From: Colletotrichum lupini
Taxonomy: Eukaryota > Ascomycota > Sordariomycetes > Glomerellales > Glomerellaceae
Length of the DNA: 64,000 nt
Direction: 5' to 3'
Assembly (NCBI RefSeq): GCF_023278565.1
Contig: NC_064681.1
Coordinates: 4,030,001 to 4,094,000 of the forward strand
The first letter of the stretch is position 1, and every line of letters starts with the position of its first letter. This document shows, piece after piece, positions 1 to 11,234 of this stretch. The position numbers were made by a program, and so were the translations under genes. The notes beneath the pieces are model-generated. The model was given only the letters and a program-made list of their open reading frames with translations, did no database searches and had not been told where the DNA came from.

Positions 1-1002
1 CTCACCTGGTCGCGCATCCAAAGCTGAGAGAGCGGCCCTGGGCCGCCGAGGCGCCTGGGGGTTGGTCGGGAGCAAGGTCACCAAGGAAAGGTTGAGAGGG
101 CCAACGTGGGTTGGGTTACCGAACATAGCCGGGCCAGCGTCGATCCATTTGCAGAGTGTGAGATGAAATCTGACCGGACATACGCCAGGCCGGGTAAGGG
201 TTAGCGGAAGCGCAAGAGAAGCGAGATGGGTTTGTTCTACTTTTGGCTTCGTACCTCGCATGGTCGCGTGCAAACAAGAAACAACAATACCCCCACGGGG
301 AAGAGCAAAGTCTTTGGCATATGCTGGGTTTTCTGCGTCACACAAAACAATGGTCTCCAACCAGCGACAAATTCAGCGAAGTCGCGTGTGTAAGGAAAAT
401 AAAACCACGCCGGTTTCCACCGCGGATGTCACCATCTCGACTGATCAACACGCTGATTCCGGCCCGGAACAGTCCAGATACATGATCTGCTTGGGCAAAC
501 CATTGTGGAGAAGAAACAGTGGAGTCTGATGGGGTTGGTAGGTGGGAAACCCAGAATTATTTGGTACCAGAAACCGCCCCCCGCGGGTTTAGTCTCCGAC
601 ACTTTCGTTTCCTCCGTTCTGTGGGGGGTAGGGAGGAGGCTTTTCGATGGCTTCGGACGACGAAATAGTCTACCATTAGACTCGTCTTGGAAGAGGTGCC
701 GGCGTGGGGGTTCGGACTGCGTGGTTACATGGGTCGTTCCTACGGCTTATGTTACCTATTTTCGTGCCTGACTTACACCGACAGAAGGGAAGGGGGCGAA
801 AGTCGATCCCATGATCATCCATGTTGCGCTGGCCTGTCTGACTTCCTTGCATTCTGAGTTTGGATGGGTTCTTTGTTACAAAAGCTTTGTTCGCGAGTAA
901 GCTAATCTACCAAAACTCTCCTCACATCCCACCGCTGCTCCTGAATCTGCTCCCGCAAACTACTTGCTCCCTCGTGCCACAAACCCGCAGAATCAGTCCA
1001 CA
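1..1002. other. No recognisable gene; upstream region of the aldolase gene
   Basis: This stretch has only short overlapping open frames without recognisable domains, and several of them begin at non-ATG codons. Base composition is that of ordinary host DNA, with no RIP signature. The last 150 bases are probably promoter and 5' leader of the aldolase gene. I see no RNA gene, repeat or mobile element. Confidence 0.5.
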
Positions 1003-2010
1003 ATGTCTCCCTCAGCAAACGGCGGTCCCGCCAGTCACAATGGCAACGGCACACAGCACGGAGCACGGCCGGCTCTGACTCCCGGCCTCTACGTCCCGAC
1101 CGTGGCATTCTTCCGCTCCGACGACTCAGTAGACGTCGAAACCACACGCTCCCACGCCGTCCGTCTCGCCAAAGCCGGCGTCGCGGGCCTTGTGACCCAC
1201 GGCTCCAACGGCGAAGCAGTGCACCTCGACCACGATGAGAGACAACTCATCAACCGCACCACACGAGCCGCGCTCGATTCAGCAGGAAAGACAGAACTAC
1301 CTCTGATTGTCGGTTGCGGCGCGCAGTCGACAAGGGAAACTATTCAACTCTGCAAAGAGGCTGGTGCATCAGGAGGCGACTATGCGCTCGTCCTCCCACC
1401 AGCTTACTACGGTGGCCTCCTCACCACCGACCTCATCCTACAACACTTTCGCGAAGTCGCAGACGCAAGCCCGATTCCTCTTCTCATTTACAACTACCCT
1501 GGCGCCTGCAGCGGCCTCGATCTCAACTCAGATACCATCATCAACCTCTCGAGTCACCCCAACATTGTCGGCGTAAAGCTGACCTGCGGTAACACTGGCA
1601 AGCTGGCTCGGATAGCTGCTGCTACAGCCCCCAAGAAGGGCGACAACAACACGACACCATTCCGGACATTTGGCGGTAGCGTCGATTTCACTCTGCAAAC
1701 ACTCGTCGTCGGTGGCCATGGCATCATCGGTGGAACCGGAAATATTGCACCTCTTGCTTGTGTGAAGCTGATGCAGCTTTGGGATGAGGGCAAGTTGGCA
1801 GAAGCGAGAGAGCTGCAGGCAGTTGTGGCCCGCGGTGACTGGACTGCTATCCAAGGAGGATTTGTCTCAGTCAAGGCAGCATTGCAGGAGTACTACGGCT
1901 ATGGAGGGCTTCCGAGGAAGCCTTGTACATTGCTCGAGGGAGAGAGCCTGACAAAACAGGTTGACGGATTTTCAGAGTTGATTCAGGCTGAGAAGGCATT
2001 GCAAAAATAG
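1003..2010 (+). CDS. DapA-type aldolase (2-keto-3-deoxy-sugar-acid aldolase / dihydrodipicolinate synthase family)
   Basis: Intronless gene for 335 residues. The frame is open further upstream only through a TTG; the first ATG at 1003 has a good context (CACAATG). The protein is a class I Schiff-base aldolase of the DHDPS/N-acetylneuraminate lyase superfamily. A GSNGE phosphate/carboxylate-binding loop lies at about 67-71, the tyrosine of the YNYPG motif at 163-167, and the Schiff-base lysine is K192 in GVKLTCGN. Fungal members cleave 2-keto-3-deoxy sugar acids (for example 2-keto-3-deoxy-L-galactonate) to pyruvate and an aldehyde, or act as 4-hydroxy-2-oxoglutarate aldolases. Nearby SDR and galactonate-dehydratase-like genes favour a sugar-acid role over lysine synthesis, which fungi perform by the aminoadipate route. 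The family call is firm; the substrate is inferred. Confidence 0.88.
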   Translation: MSPSANGGPASHNGNGTQHGARPALTPGLYVPTVAFFRSDDSVDVETTRSHAVRLAKAGVAGLVTHGSNGEAVHLDHDERQLINRTTRAALDSAGKTELPLIVGCGAQSTRETIQLCKEAGASGGDYALVLPPAYYGGLLTTDLILQHFREVADASPIPLLIYNYPGACSGLDLNSDTIINLSSHPNIVGVKLTCGNTGKLARIAAATAPKKGDNNTTPFRTFGGSVDFTLQTLVVGGHGIIGGTGNIAPLACVKLMQLWDEGKLAEARELQAVVARGDWTAIQGGFVSVKAALQEYYGYGGLPRKPCTLLEGESLTKQVDGFSELIQAEKALQK

Positions 2011-2352
2011 ATGCTTGTAACAAGGTGGGTTTTGGCTTAGGTTTCAAGAGAATCATAGCGTATTGATCATTGAATGAGCTTTCACCTGAACATACTGGCA
2101 AGACAAGTGTTGTAATGAATGACAATGGTCGCGTCCCAATTCCCCGTCGACAAATTGGACGTCACTTTGTCGCCTACTGCATGCACTTTGGCTGATATTC
2201 AGTGGATTGGTTGGGGAATCTCCCAACCTAGAAATGGGTGCTGTACTACTCCGACGAGACGGGGCGCCTCTTCAATCTTTCCGTCTTAGTGCCTCTGCAT
2301 AGATGATGTTGTTCGATCCTCTGATACAGCTTCGACAAAACACTCATTGCGG
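2011..2352. other. Intergenic, 3' regions of convergent aldolase and GNAT remnant
   Basis: Short spacer between the aldolase stop and the end of the reverse-strand acetyltransferase remnant. It presumably holds both 3' untranslated regions. I see no gene or repeat in it. Confidence 0.5.
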
Positions 2353-3130
2353 TTATTCTTGCTTCAAGATCATAAGAGCCCTGTAAACGCGCCCGTTTCC
2401 GCCGTATTTGGTATCATCTTGGAGAAACTCTATTCCGATCACGAAGCCAAGGCGCTTGTAGAGGTCCACCCCGTCCTCTATAGCATGTATGAAGATGGCA
2501 AGGCCCAATTCTTCGGCTTTTGATATGCCACTTTTGATCAAAGCAGTGCCTATGCCTTTGCCTTGGTTGTCCGGATGAACTGCCAGGTAGCCCAGTTGTC
2601 ACAAAAAGCGGGCCCACTCTATGTGGGCAGCATTAACCACATCCATATCTCGTGACACCAGTCCTACATGACAAGCATAATAAGCACTTGGGAGATGGAA
2701 GCCGCAAGTTAGAGGAAAGACACACGCATGGAAGCTCTTCTACTTAGAATTCATCCTCCGCCTCCCGAATAGGGACAAGCAAATCGTCCGACTCCTCGTT
2801 AGGATCCCAATGAGCTGTCACGGCAACGCGCTGGATCTCCGCTTCTTCCTCTTGGCTGACAAACGGAACCACGGCATCGGGCCAAGCCGGGGCCCCGCCG
2901 ATGCTCTTGGCGTGGGATGCGGGCAGAATCCACCGAGCATATCCCACTATTCGCCCGGTGACGGAATCCACGGCCTTTTGATGTCGCTTCGTATCGGGGT
3001 CACTGATGAGGTTTCGCGGCGTTCGCTTGGCTATCTGCATGATATGGTACTCATGGGTCCGATGGCACCAGGCGAGCTGCCAGTGGGGATCTGCCCAGAA
3101 GGCGGGGATGTTATTTCTGGTCAGCCAGCT
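2353..3130 (-). pseudogene. GNAT-family N-acetyltransferase, broken
   Basis: The reverse strand encodes the core and C-terminus of a fungal GNAT protein in two blocks. The upstream block (about 3130-2744) contains a segment ending KRHQKAVDSVTGRIVGYARWILP, followed by an acidic linker, and stops at TAA (2744-2746). The downstream block contains the acetyl-CoA loop HPDNQGKGIGTAL (about 2590-2550) and the C-terminus ending at 2353. Between them are in-frame stops, including a TGA directly before the LGYLAVHPDN strand, and no GT-AG pair joins the blocks in frame. The N-terminal first strand and helix expected of the family are not recognisable. I read it as a decayed gene; an assembly error or an odd splice pattern cannot be excluded. 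Confidence 0.55.
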
Positions 3131-3382
3131 CATGGCTGTCGGCCACAGTGCAGCCCGTAATGATGATTTTGGATGTAGTTTCCATCGCTTCGACTTGCGA
3201 AAACAGCGCAAGACCATGCTGGTTCTTTGGACAGAAGGACCGCAGCAAAGCGATATCTTGTGGGAGCTCATGACACTTTTGGACAACGTGGTCACTTGGT
3301 GGGTTTTCTGCCGTGGCCCGGCTATCGGCATTTTGGAACTGCATACAGCACCACCCCTGCATGCCAGGCCATGAACCAACAT

Positions 3383-4565
3383 GTCAGCCTGACTGCTATC
3401 TAGCTCGGAGCTCAGCCAAGTTTTCGAACGACAATACAGTCCTTTGGAACAATAAATGGGCGTGTAACAGAATTGAAGAAGCTGTTACGGATCGAAAGAC
3501 ACCTGCTTAGTACACCTTCTATCTCGAAGGGCTACAATGACTCACCATCTGTGATTTGAGACTTTCGTTGAATACGTTCATGTATCGAAGCCGAAAGCTG
3601 TTCTTAAGAGCCTCAACACTCTGCCTCTTCACCCTGATGCAAGCTGTCGATCCTTCTACAGCTATGATGCAGGTTTCTAGCACTCACAGACGGCGACAGG
3701 CTGGAGAAGTCCGTCTGCCTTTCCCCGCCTTACCCAAGTCTCCAACGCTCTCAGAACAGTGTCGCGTGACCGTCATTCTCACCTCAACTCGTGATGATTC
3801 ATCTCGTTGTCTTGCATAAACCTCCTTCCTTCTCTTTTCACTTGTCGTCAAATGATCACCATGGCAATTCTTGTCATCCATCACCCAATGAATACCGCCT
3901 CTTCAAACCCCGCATCAAACCCCGTGCTTCGTGCCCCGACCTAATCGCGACTAAACTCTGACGACGTGCCAACAAGGCCAGGCTATCCCCGGAAGAGGAA
4001 ACGAGCTGACCCCCACGGAGGGATCTATGTATTTCTGGCTTGTCTGGCGTTTCTGTTCGGGGCCTAGCCCGACGTCCGAGCGGCTCTGCGGGTCCGGATC
4101 TGCGGGGCTGACCCCCATCCATCCCGTAATTCATGCGGGGAGCGGGTCGGACGCGAGACCACGAATCCGCGAAGAGGTTGTGTGTACTTGAACCGAAATG
4201 GTCTGATGCGTCTCTGATGGTTGCTCCCCTCTCTTCTCTCAAGGCTTGACATCTCAAGTCAGCTTTCCCCGCAGGTACCTCAATTCGCATCCTACCGTAC
4301 GAGACGGCGCACGAATCACCTGAGTTTGGCTCCATGCAGAAACCCGTTTCGAGCCGACAATCGAATCTAGTGTAGCTGGCGGCAAATCATGCGGGGACGA
4401 CTGGGCACCGACGTGGGGGTCTATGAACGTGTCGTAGGTAGATGGGGGGGCTTTTGATCTCCATGAAGCTCATCAGGGTAGTAACTCCAATAAGCATATG
4501 AAGAATATCCAGGAGGAACGAGTGTTGCAAGTTGTTTGGCAACATTTATTCAGACAACCACAACT
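3383..4565. other. Intergenic region, nothing recognised
   Basis: About 1.2 kb without a supportable gene. Short frames on both strands overlap each other and have no domain signature. Base composition is normal for the host. The last few hundred bases are presumably the promoter of the SDR gene. Confidence 0.45.
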
Positions 4566-5409
4566 ATGCCGACTATTCTGGAAAAGCTCTTTTCTCTGGA
4601 GGGCCGCACAGCCGTGGTCACGGGAGGTACCCGGGGAATTGGCCAGGCCATGGCAGTATCACTTGCAGAAGCAGGATCAGATATCATCCTCATCCAAGTA
4701 AGAAAGCATGACCACGTAAATATGTAGCTTGACGTTAACAAAAGGAAAGAGAGACGAAAGCAACACTGAAACGAAAACACAAGTCGAGACCCTGGGCAGA
4801 AAAAGCTTCATCTACACAGCAGACCTTTCAAATCAAGAGGAAGTGGAGAGCTTGTCGAAGCGCATCTTAGCCGATGGCCACGATGTCAGCATTCTAGTCA
4901 CCTGTGCCGGCATTCAACGCAGACATCCCGCGCACAAGTTTCCCATGGGCGACTGGGACGAGGTCCTCCAAGTCAACCTCAAGACAGTCTGGACTCTTTG
5001 CCGAGACTTTGGCGCTTACATGCTCACACGCAGCCCCAACTCGATAAACGGCCACCGTGGTAGCATCGTCAACGTGGCGTCGCTCGTCAGCTTCCAGGGA
5101 GGCATCACGGTGCCGGCCTACGCAGCGGCCAAGGGCGGCATAGCACAGCTGACCAAGGCGCTGAGCAACGAGTGGGCGAGCCAGGGTGTCAACGTGAATG
5201 CCATTGCGCCTGGGTATGTTGCAACAGATATGAATGAGGCGCTGATCAATAATCCGGAGAGGGCGGCAAGTATTCTGGCCAGGATCCCCGCGGGAAGATG
5301 GGGTACCCCGGATGACTTCAAGGGTGCCACAGTGTTCCTCGCGGGGGCGGGGAGTTTGTACGTTTCGGGAGAGCTGCTTACTGTCGATGGGGGCTGGATG
5401 GGCCGATGA
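4566..5409 (+). CDS. Short-chain dehydrogenase/reductase (2-deoxy-D-gluconate 3-dehydrogenase-like)
   Basis: Two exons, 4566-4697 and 4750-5409, around a 52-nt intron (GTAAGA...AG), giving 263 residues. The first ATG in frame is at 4566; the frame is open upstream only through a TTG. Classical SDR features are present: TGGTRGIG dinucleotide loop at 19-26, catalytic Ser155 in NVASL, Tyr168 and Lys172 in YAAAK, and a PGYVATDM segment after the active site. The usual NNAG motif reads TCAG at 95-98. The C-terminal [10 protein letters not shown] is typical of KduD-like enzymes, which oxidise or reduce the 3-position of (2-deoxy/keto-deoxy) sugar acids with NAD(P). Together with the aldolase and the dehydratase-like gene it fits a sugar-acid pathway. 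The exact substrate is not shown by sequence. Confidence 0.88.
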
Positions 5410-6012
5410 TACTTGAAGCTGTGTACTTAGTCAAGTAGAGATGTGAGAATACAACATAAAGTAACATCTGGTCCAGAATAGTATCGACATGATCTGCAAA
5501 CTAAAGCACTGCTCATGGGACGGCATCTTGAGCTGAGTGAACCCCACGCCTTGATGTGTCTTGTATACAACGGCACTTGCTTTCCCCGCTTGGCCACAGG
5601 TCAGACTGACGCTCGATTCCAGATGGGCGTGGAGCCAGGAAGAACTCCTCTGTTTGAACATGGTGTGATGTGGCGTGGGGGTTCGGACATTTTCCGATCC
5701 TCTGATGGTGTAATGTCATGCATTTACGCACATCATCCCGAGGTTGGATATCTCTGACCTCTAGAGTCAAATAATGTCGAGTGGCAAGAGGACCGTAAGC
5801 AAAACCCTCCAACAATAGCTCAAAGCACAACCGAACTCGCGGAAGTGATTTGGAAACAGCTTGATCGGACTATTCGAAGTGATATACTGGCAGTGATTTG
5901 GCAAATAATGCGCTTCCAGATAACTGTCATATATCGAGGGATGCTGATGACAGCAATTGGACTAATTCAGTTGCTAAAACTGCAGTATAACTCCAACAAT
6001 TGAGCCGTCCAA
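5410..6012. other. Intergenic spacer between convergent SDR and dehydratase genes
   Basis: About 600 bp between two stop codons facing each other. It contains only short frames without domain signature and is probably two 3' untranslated regions. Confidence 0.5.
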
Positions 6013-7333
6013 CTACCATTCTCTGATGCTGCCGTCGGGGCCATGGAAAACCTTGCACTGCCACGGCTCTGTCTCTTTGGAAATTTTGATAACCATCTCC
6101 TCATCGATATCAATGCCCAACCCGTAGCCCGTCGGCGCTTTTACATAACCGCCCTCGATATCGAACACCGTGGGATTCTTCAGATATGTCAAGAGATCGA
6201 TGTCTCCTGCCTCAGTATTGTAGTGCATTCCCAGACTCATCTCAAGAATAGAAAAGTTGGGCGCTGATAAGGCGACTTGTACGCTTGCCGCAAAGGCGAC
6301 GGGACCAAGAGGGCAGTGGGGTGCAATTGCCACATCATAGGCTTCGGCCATTGTAGCGATGCGCTTTGTTTCGGATATACCTCCAGCATGAGCAATATCC
6401 GGTTGAAGGATGTCGACGCTGGCGTCCTCCAGGAAGCGTTTGATGTCCCATCTCGTGTAAAGACGCTCACCAAAAGCAATCGGAATCGTCGTCTGATTTG
6501 AGAGCTGCTTGATGGCTTCCGGGTGCTCGCAAAGTAGGGGCTACTCGATGAATAGGGGTTCATATGGTTCTAGAGCTCTGGCCAGCTGCTTTGCCATTGC
6601 CTTGTGCAGGCGGCCGTGGAAATCGAGACCAGCGTCGAGACCAAGAGCCTTGACCTGTTTGAGACGCTCAACTGTGTCTTTCAGGGCTCTGGGAGAGTCA
6701 ACCCAGTTCATGTCCTCTGTTGCGTTCATCTTGACGCATGTCAGACCTTGAGCAATGCGCTTTTTTCTGAACGGATTATTAGTATCGTAACTTCCTGCCG
6801 AATATCGGGATACTTACGCTGCGGCCTCAACATCTGATGGTCTGTCGCCCCCAATCCAGCAGTACACTTGAACCTTGTTGCGGACCTGGCCGCCCAGTAG
6901 CTCGTAAATGGGAACTTTCAGGTTGCGACCTATAGATCATGACTAATTAGACATTTTTCTCGGCTATGTGGAGTCTTCGTGTAGGATATTGCACATACCT
7001 TTCAGATCCCACAACGCAATGTCAATGCCTGACATTGCTGACATGAAGACGGGGCCTCCTCGATAAAAGCCATGGCGCCAGAATGTTTGCCAAATGTGCT
7101 CAATGTTGCTGGGCAGAAGTCAGACAAAGTCTTACGAAAGTAAGTTGAATACTTTACCCTGCTTCAAGACCGACTATCCTAGGGATCATCTCCTCAAGAC
7201 AGCCCTCAACAGCCAGATCATGACCCTCGAGCGTTGCCTCGCCCCAACCATACTCGCCATTCTCGTCGGTGATTTTCACCATGAGCCAACGAGGCTTTAC
7301 GCGGTAATACCGCACGGACGCAATCTTAGCCAT
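6013..7333 (-). pseudogene. D-galactonate dehydratase-like enolase-superfamily gene with one in-frame stop (codon 208)
   Basis: Four exons on the reverse strand (7333-7158, 7108-6999, 6929-6818, 6766-6013) with consensus introns of 49, 69 and 51 nt give a 384-codon frame. Against E. coli DgoD (382 aa) the functional positions follow with a constant offset of two: metal-ligand region Asp181 and His183 (LDFHGR), Glu207 (PLFIE), Glu233 (FGERLY) and catalytic His283 (APHCPLGP). The enzyme would remove water from a sugar acid such as D-galactonate to give a 2-keto-3-deoxy acid, the substrate type of the neighbouring aldolase. The anomaly is a TAG at 6543-6541, exactly where the family has the second Glu of FIEEP. 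Frame and conservation continue undisturbed after it, so the lesion is recent, a base-call error, or read through. Start ATG is at 7333. Confidence 0.8.
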
Positions 7334-8591
7334 GATGTACTAGAGGACGGGAATGGCTCAATAGTGTTCAGATGATTCGAAGCTGGTCGTGATAGAACTC
7401 AATACAGTTCAAGCAGTCGTAAAGCACATACAATCATTCATGATTCATCCCATTCTTAACAATGGCCCCCGCATCGTGAAGCTCTGCCATGCAGCGGTAC
7501 ATGTGTAACAATACGATCCACAAGGCCTCAAGGATTGGGGTCACCGGGTATGCCCTCCACGTCTGGCGTTGGTGGTTCATCCCCCACGTCTGGCACGACC
7601 CCCACCGAGGCTGGCACAATTGTTCAATACGTGGAGAAATCGTGGAGAATGCATGGGAAAATCCACGATCTCCACCCATTTTACGGGCCGCGGCCCAACG
7701 CGGTGTTGTTCCCGTTCCACGTTAGACACAAGTTGTCCGGCTCGGACAATCTAGTCATGCATTTCTTGTTCTCGTGCCTCGTGCTCACCTCATTATCCAC
7801 ACATGAAATTGTGCGCCCTAGCTCGTTCCCAAACATGGTAGTTTCTTTTACGAACCGATTTCGTGGTGTGGGTTTGTCATGACTCGAAGGGATCTAGCTG
7901 GCACGGCTGACGCCCGCTGATGTGTTGGGTGCAGCGGAATTGCTTCGAAAGCTCACAAACATGTCTCTAATCACCTTCAACGTCAAGCAACTATGCTGCC
8001 GAGATATGGCTATTTGACTGGCTAGGTAGGTACTGAGGCAATCAACGTAGTGAGACAATCAACTGACTGCGAGGAGTACGGATAGACGGGCATTTGTGGC
8101 TGCATAATTCCTTCAGGTAACCCAGGTACTCAACTTAGTAGGGTGAGGTACCTTGTTTCTCAGCAAGGGGCTGCTGAAGGGCAGCTCATGCCAAGATGTT
8201 GAGGATTTTGTGAAGAGCCACATCGGTGTTCATACCGAAGCTGTGTGTGTCGCCGCGCATCTGGGTGGATACTGATTCATTGCCGTTCGAGCAACTCTTC
8301 TTACGCTCCCCCGCCAGGCCCGATCGGAGTTGGCCTTCCGCCGACACTCAAGAGGCGACTGACACCGTGAGACAGAAAAGTGGCGTCGTTGTGAAAGCGG
8401 CTGATTTGCCCACACTTTGGATCATTTATAGGTGTCCAATCAGCGATGAGTTTTGATAGCCGACGCGTATTCTTACGTTCATCTCCAATCCTCCGTCTAT
8501 TAGTCTATCATTCCACATTAGTCGTCATCTATTAGTTCGCATTTTATCCCGATCTCATCTTTTCTCTCCACCTTGCAATGATCATGCAGTC
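7334..8591. other. Intergenic region with one imperfect hairpin
   Basis: About 1.25 kb upstream of the dehydratase-like gene and downstream of the MFS gene. No coding region is supportable. An imperfect inverted repeat lies at 7632-7647 (GTGGAGAAATCGTGGA) and 7663-7676 (TCCACGATCTCCAC). Composition is normal host DNA. Confidence 0.45.
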
Positions 8592-10451
8592 TCACGTCCT
8601 CCCGGGTTGTTGCTGTGGTGCGCTGGTGCGCTGTGCCAGCACTTGCTCGTGGCTGTCGTGGTTGCCATCATGTGAGCTTTTCTCACTCGGGTGTCCCATT
8701 TCTTCATCCCTACTCTCACTGAACGTGTTATCTGGCTTCGCCTCCTCGATCGGATGCAAGCCTCTGTCTTTGATCAACAGACAGCCCACCAAGCACAACC
8801 CAATCAGTGGTATCTGAAGAATGAAAACTGCTCGACTTGCCGCCATGTATGCGTCGAGGACCGCGGACTTATCTTGCTCATTCAGTTGCGGTATCGAGTA
8901 AGTACTGCTGGCGAGGTCCTTGAAGCCTGAAGGCAGGTTTGCTCGCAAAGTTGCTTGAAGCACTGCCGCGGAGACGGCTAATCCGCAAGCACCACCGGCA
9001 CATCGAAAAAAGTTGCGATTTGAGGTGATGACTGCCCGGCGAGACTTGATGGAGTGCGCCTGCAGGGCCACCAGCGTTGGCTGGAAGATGAATCCGACAC
9101 CAATGCCGATGATCAGCAGAGGAATTACGATGATTCCAGGCTTGGTATTTCGGTCGAAAATAAGTGTGAGACCAGCTCCTCTATGTCATTTGTCAGATAG
9201 ATGCAAACGTAGTAGCCGAGATCGGGAAAGCCCTCGACTCACAGCGTCCAGAGGCCAAAGCCTGCCCAGATCACTTCTCCATACCGCTGAGTTCTCGATA
9301 TGTACTGTCCCGAGATGATTGAGAATACGGATTGACAAACAACTAAGGAAACATAGATTCCCGCCGAATGAATGACCGAGAATTGATGAGCGTTCTGGAG
9401 ATACAGCGGGATGTAGTAGAGATATCCTTGGTACGCTGCTCCGAACAGAAATGACTGTGCCAAGAGGACAACAACAACCTTGTTCTTGAAGATGGGAACT
9501 GTGTATTGTTAGCTAGCACTCGGGGACATATTTCTTGTGGACGAATATTACCTGGCATCATCGGAAGCTTGGCGAACTTCCACTCCACAATGACAAAAGA
9601 CACAAGAGCAAGCGCCCCTATTGTCAACATGCTGATAACCATTGCTGAATTCCATGGAAAATATGCGCCACCTGGCAGACTTAATCAGCTTTTGCTCTAT
9701 CAATGCACGGGATCGAGCCGAGGAATAACTGACCTCCAGAGATGGGAATAAGCAGCAAAATAACGCCGGCCGACGAGGTGAATGAGCCTGCATAGTCGAT
9801 CTTTCTGACACTCTTCATGAAGTCGTCATCTGGAGGCTTAGATGGCAGGAAGAAGTATGAGATGATACCGACGATAACACCGAGGGGTGAGAGCATCCAA
9901 AAGAACGCTCTCCATGTTGCCCTCTCAACAAAGGCGGCAGCAAGAAAAGGGCCGAGAACATTTCCAAGACCAACCATCGAGCCCAAGATTCCTTGATACT
10001 TGCCTCTTTGTTCCAAAGTAACAACATCGGAAACAATGATCATGGCGAGATTCGTGATACCGCCTCCGCCGATGCCCGCAACGCCACGGAAGATGTAAAA
10101 CATTGTCGCATTCTGTGAAAGCCCACAGAGCAAGTCTGCAATTGACAAAAGACCGATGGCGCTCAGAAATACGGCTTTTCGGCCGAAAATATCTGAGAAA
10201 CGCCCGTAGAGCGTCTGAAATGTCGTGTTGGCGATGAGCGATGACGTACCCGCCCATGATATCGTATCCTCCGCGTTGAGGTCCGCAGCAATCGTTGGCA
10301 AAGTGATACTGATGCCATTCTGGTCGATGAATGAGACTAATAAAGTCACTGCAAGTGTTGCAAAGACAACTAGGAGTTTCTTCAAAGGTAAGATGTTTGT
10401 CTGGTCGTGGAGAGCCTTTTCGGCCTTGGTTGTTTCCTGATCGCCCCTCAT
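8592..10451 (-). CDS. MFS transporter, DHA2 type (14 membrane spans)
   Basis: Four exons (10451-9734, 9671-9552, 9498-9243, 9180-8592) with introns of 62, 53 and 62 nt encode 560 residues. The start is the ATG at 10451; the frame is open upstream only to a TTG. After a charged N-terminus come membrane segments, the family motif A region GRFSDIFGRKAVF between spans 2 and 3, the conserved GIGGGGITNLAMIIVSD stretch, a central SGGGAYFPWNSA loop and a hydrophilic tail rich in His, Ser and Glu. Length and motifs match proton-antiport drug/toxin carriers with 14 spans. Plasma-membrane export of small organic molecules is the family role. It is divergent from the NCS1 permease across a 783-bp spacer with CGG palindromes, so the two may be co-regulated. 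Confidence 0.9.
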
Positions 10452-11234
10452 GCTGCAACCCTGGGTAGTCGATCGCTTGGGACAAAGTACAACAATTACG
10501 ATGGCAAGAATATCGGCGTAAAGTATGGCCGAGTGATTAGGAAGCTCCAAGAGAATATGCGGCTGAAACTATGAGTAAAAGACCAGCGCATGAAAACTTT
10601 TCGTGAGACAATCCGACGTTGAGAGCGGATACCAGCGTCCGGAGGAGCCAAGACTCGGATCACCGCCGTCAAAGATTGGTCAATCGGCCTCATCTCGGCT
10701 CCGGGTTCGGCAGCGAAAAAACTGGGCTGAAAAGTTGAAGGGGGGCGAATTCAACGTTGACTATTGAAAAAATGGGTGCGTCATGGCTAGGCCAGACCAA
10801 CAAGGGATTTCGGCAAGTTTTGAAGCGATGGACTCCACAAAAGTCGTTGCTGGTCGGAACGTCCGATGCCGTCGGCTGGTCGCCAATGTGGCTCGCTTAT
10901 CATTCTCGGCGGATGTCCGACGCTATTTATCCCGCATGATTCGCTCACCTGGAGACCATGTTATCAGAAAGCATTCGCTCGTCTGGTCGGTAGAAGGTGC
11001 CAATTTGGCAGCTAAGCTACTTCTTATCGAAAGGTTGAGATGGAGATGAGATAGCGGCATCAAGGGAAAGGCAGCTTTCAGTCATGATAAGGAAATACAA
11101 CCTCAACTTGATAAATAAAGTAATGACGGCGAAGAATCGCAACTTGACATGAAACTTCGTAAGGTGTGTTGATGGTACTGGTTGAAAGGCACAACAAGTG
11201 TATCTGGAATTATTCAAACAATTTACACTGAGCG
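10452..11234. promoter_or_regulatory. Divergent promoter region between MFS and NCS1 genes with CGG/CCG palindromes
   Basis: 783 bp separate the two start codons. Two Zn2Cys6-type inverted half-sites stand out: CGG-N5-CCG at 10855-10865 (inside TCGGAACGTCCGA) and CGG-N4-CCG at 10910-10919. Further single TCGG/CCGA triplets surround them. The same TCGGA...TCCGA pattern occurs upstream of the regulator gene and in the deacetylase-amidase spacer. Binding by the local regulator is an inference. Confidence 0.5.

Noticed and set aside
964..1002. Upstream extension of the aldolase to position 964
   Set aside because: The codon there is TTG; the ATG at 1003 has good context and the family homology begins after it.
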